Made by a program: the position numbers and the translations under genes
Origin: Marthasterias glacialis
Taxonomy: Eukaryota; Echinodermata; Asteroidea; Forcipulatida; Asteriidae
Reading direction: 5' to 3'
Length of the DNA: 64,000 bases
Assembly (NCBI GenBank): GCA_911728455.2
Contig: OU452227.1
Coordinates: forward strand, 21,113,431 to 21,177,430
The notes under the pieces: model-generated
The model's input: the letters and a program-made list of their open reading frames with translations, nothing else
Database searches by the model: none
Told to the model about the DNA's origin: nothing
In this document: positions 61,896 through 64,000 of the stretch, one piece after another
How positions within the stretch are numbered: the first letter of the stretch is position 1
Layout of the letters: the number at the start of each line of letters is the position of its first letter

Positions 61896-62924
61896 GTTTG
61901 CTAATATGCTCAAATGCCGAAATCCTTTCCCATGTATGGCATTGTGTTGTCACAAGTGAAAATGAGCGCGATGCTGTGACGAGTTGTTCCATATTTTGCA
62001 GTCATTTATTGTTGGTTTTTCAACGAAAATAACGATTAACAGTTTCGCAGCAGAACGAGCTTTAAGATAATTATTCACAAAGTGTAGCAGTCAGGTAGTA
62101 GGTTTTGCTTTTAAAATATTTCTGTAACCATTTTGTGACTTTTATAGTAGAAACATGTAATTCCTAAGAGTAAAAGAGATTCTTTACATTAAGCGCTTAA
62201 ACTGTTGACATTTTATCTTTTTTTGAATAGCGCCACCATTCAACTGTTTGAAATAATTTGTTCGTACTTGGGGCCCGTTTGGTGATAATTTTAGTTCCAT
62301 AATGATTTTCTACATTCTTGTTTGTAGTCGTAGATAACCTACAAGTGCTCATAAGTCGTCATTAAATAAAAACTAGACACATAGCAGGCTTATAAATAAC
62401 GTACGGAATGAGTAAGAAAAAAAACACCCCCACAAAAACAACAACAACAACACCCAGTTAACCATTCAAATTTCAGGCAAAAGTTAATAAATACAGAGCA
62501 GTCTAAGACATTGAAGTCAAATTTCATGTCTTTATGGGAATTTAATGGAGCCATAATATTAAAAACTTACGAAATGGATTCAATTAAGATACCTATATCT
62601 AAGTCATTGAACTATTTCATCCGTCCCCCAAATTGCCACTCTGACACCCTCCTTCAACAGGCGGGCCTTCCACTTTCGTTTACACTCTTTTTTTTGAGAT
62701 TACGTGTTTTACGTAACAAGTCTGAATACTCAATCGTAACTGTGCTCTCTGTATGTAAACCACAAAGTACGACTTGAAACAATACTATTAAAATGTATTG
62801 ACGATAATCTATTAACTAATTGTGAAAGTTGGCTCCCGTACATGAATGTACTTTCCCTTGAAAACAACGCGCATGCGTAGCTGTCTCTTTCTGCACCACC
62901 TGTTCTCACAAACATTCAGTCCTC

Positions 62925-63108
62925 ATTTGCATATTCTGTAGTCGCGTGCATAAATAGTACCTTAATGTACGTCATAATAAACGGCAGGTAGATGTAGGAT
63001 CGGACATCCAGTGTGACTGTGGGATCCCCACAGATAGTGTGAGATTTATCTCAAGTTCTTAAAGTATTGGATATGTCATGCTCAGAAAGCAGCCCAACTC
63101 ATTTCACG
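62925..63108 (+). promoter_or_regulatory. Candidate promoter and first coding exon
   Basis: An octamer ATTTGCAT (near 62925) is followed by a TATA-like cataaatag (about 62950), then about 125 bases later by ATG at 63078 opening MLRKQPNSFH up to a strong donor GTAAGAG at 63109. The arrangement fits the 5' end of a + strand gene running out of the window. No downstream exon was recognised in the remaining 890 bases. Confidence 0.25.
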
Positions 63109-64000
63109 GTAAGAGTAGAATTTCTCGTGACTTTCAATATCTTGTTCCCAATTTATTGTGCAACGTGATCTGACAACAGTATTTTGGATGGGTGTAGATC
63201 ATTGGAGTTGTTGTGTAATCGGGCAATGCTGAGTATTTGATTTGTGCTGGTACAGAAGACACTGATTATTTTGATGCGCTGATTTAAATTTTGTTTCTCA
63301 GCTTCAATATCACGAATATGATATTTACCCTCACTCTGTGGAGACAAGTCCCTTATTTAAATAAGTTAAGATTATGCGGAGTCATTGTATTGACTGTGTG
63401 CAGTGATTTCTGTTGCCATTTTTTTCAGAGAGTCCTTTGGCTGCACATAAAACTGCAATTTTACTGCAATTTTAATTTGTCAAATCTTTAATTATAATCC
63501 CTATTCTACTCATAAAAATCACAAGACTTTTTTGAACAAGTGGCACATTGATGATTTCAACTCGATGCTTATATATATATTTGTCTATCCATGACCTTTG
63601 TCATTCTGATTGACTATCAATAGGCCTAATGGGTTAAAATAATAGCGCGCAGCTGTAACAATGAAAGATATTATCGCAGTATTTCGGTTCAAGCATCTGC
63701 TTCCATTTCAGTACTCAATATTTAATTCAAACTCTTTGCCATAGAGCAAGCTCTTGAACTTCCATGTCTACACGAGCAGCAAACCCACAAGCAAGCTACG
63801 CATAATGTTGTTGTCAGTGTTATTATCAAGCAAGACTTGATGGCCTTGAATATTTTTCCCCGTGCCGTCTTCAAAGGTAATTGCAAAGTGGTTGAGCTTA
63901 TAAGAGACGCCATCTTTTGCTTTGCTCTCATTTTCAAACTGATGTAACCAACACGAAGCTTTGAGGTAAAGCGGCCTGCTGCAATTTTGGTGTGTTTAGT
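63109..64000. other. No gene seen to the window end
   Basis: AT-rich. It would be intron of a gene starting at 63078 if that candidate is real. Confidence 0.4.

Larger units (their letters stand above)
59218..62924. other. No confident gene
   Basis: Contains microsatellites at 59850 and 60640, a C/A tract at 61098 and one decayed MITE. 59380-59430 has an inverted pair around aacactgtgtgga / tccacacagtgttt, and tccacacagtgt recurs at 59635. No coding signal recognised. Confidence 0.45.

Noticed and set aside
1-64000. CRISPR array, prokaryotic operon or phage
   Set aside because: Spliced animal genes, poly(A) signals and SINEs; none of the direct repeats has spacer-like unique sequence of constant length.

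Overview
This is a nuclear genome window from an animal, AT-rich and repeat-dense, with small exons in long introns. Four spliced genes could be rebuilt from conserved protein segments, GT/AG junctions and matching intron phases. The tRNA-derived SINEs with the tail 'acacttgtgtccttgagcaagacactt' cut into short forms, together with abundant foldback MITEs, suggest a marine invertebrate deuterostome, most likely an echinoderm. That assignment is inference; nothing in the window names the species.

Layout. 1-9.6 kb holds no recognisable gene: MITEs, a tandemly duplicated SINE, and a large inverted block of telomere-like CCCTAA/TTAGGG arrays with AT-rich satellite (about 3.7-7.4 kb). 9.63-15.95 kb (+) is a complete seven-exon BFAR-like gene (RING, membrane segment, SAM-like domain, C-terminal membrane segments). 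16-22.6 kb is intergenic with foldback elements. 22.6-32.8 kb (-) and 37.4-44.9 kb (-) are two head-to-tail MBOAT7/LPIAT1-like acyltransferase genes, each with seven exons, the same intron phases and partly identical exon lengths, so they are tandem paralogues. 45.4-45.7 kb holds a decayed LINE fragment. 48.05-54.05 kb (+) is an eight-exon gene for a protein of about 990 residues with a long disordered N-terminal part and a C-terminal protein kinase domain of non-RD type (HND in place of HRD). 54-64 kb has no confident gene; one candidate internal exon (about 59.0-59.2 kb) and one candidate promoter plus first exon (62.9-63.1 kb) are noted.

The BFAR-like protein is expected at the ER membrane as an E3 ubiquitin ligase, and the MBOAT7-like proteins are expected in ER-related membranes remodelling phosphatidylinositol with polyunsaturated acyl chains. 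No operon-like link between the genes is implied. The repeat fraction is high: at least five MITE/foldback families with several copies each, two minisatellites (108 bp and 50 bp units), several local tandem duplications and about nine SINE copies, many inside introns and some within a few bases of splice sites.
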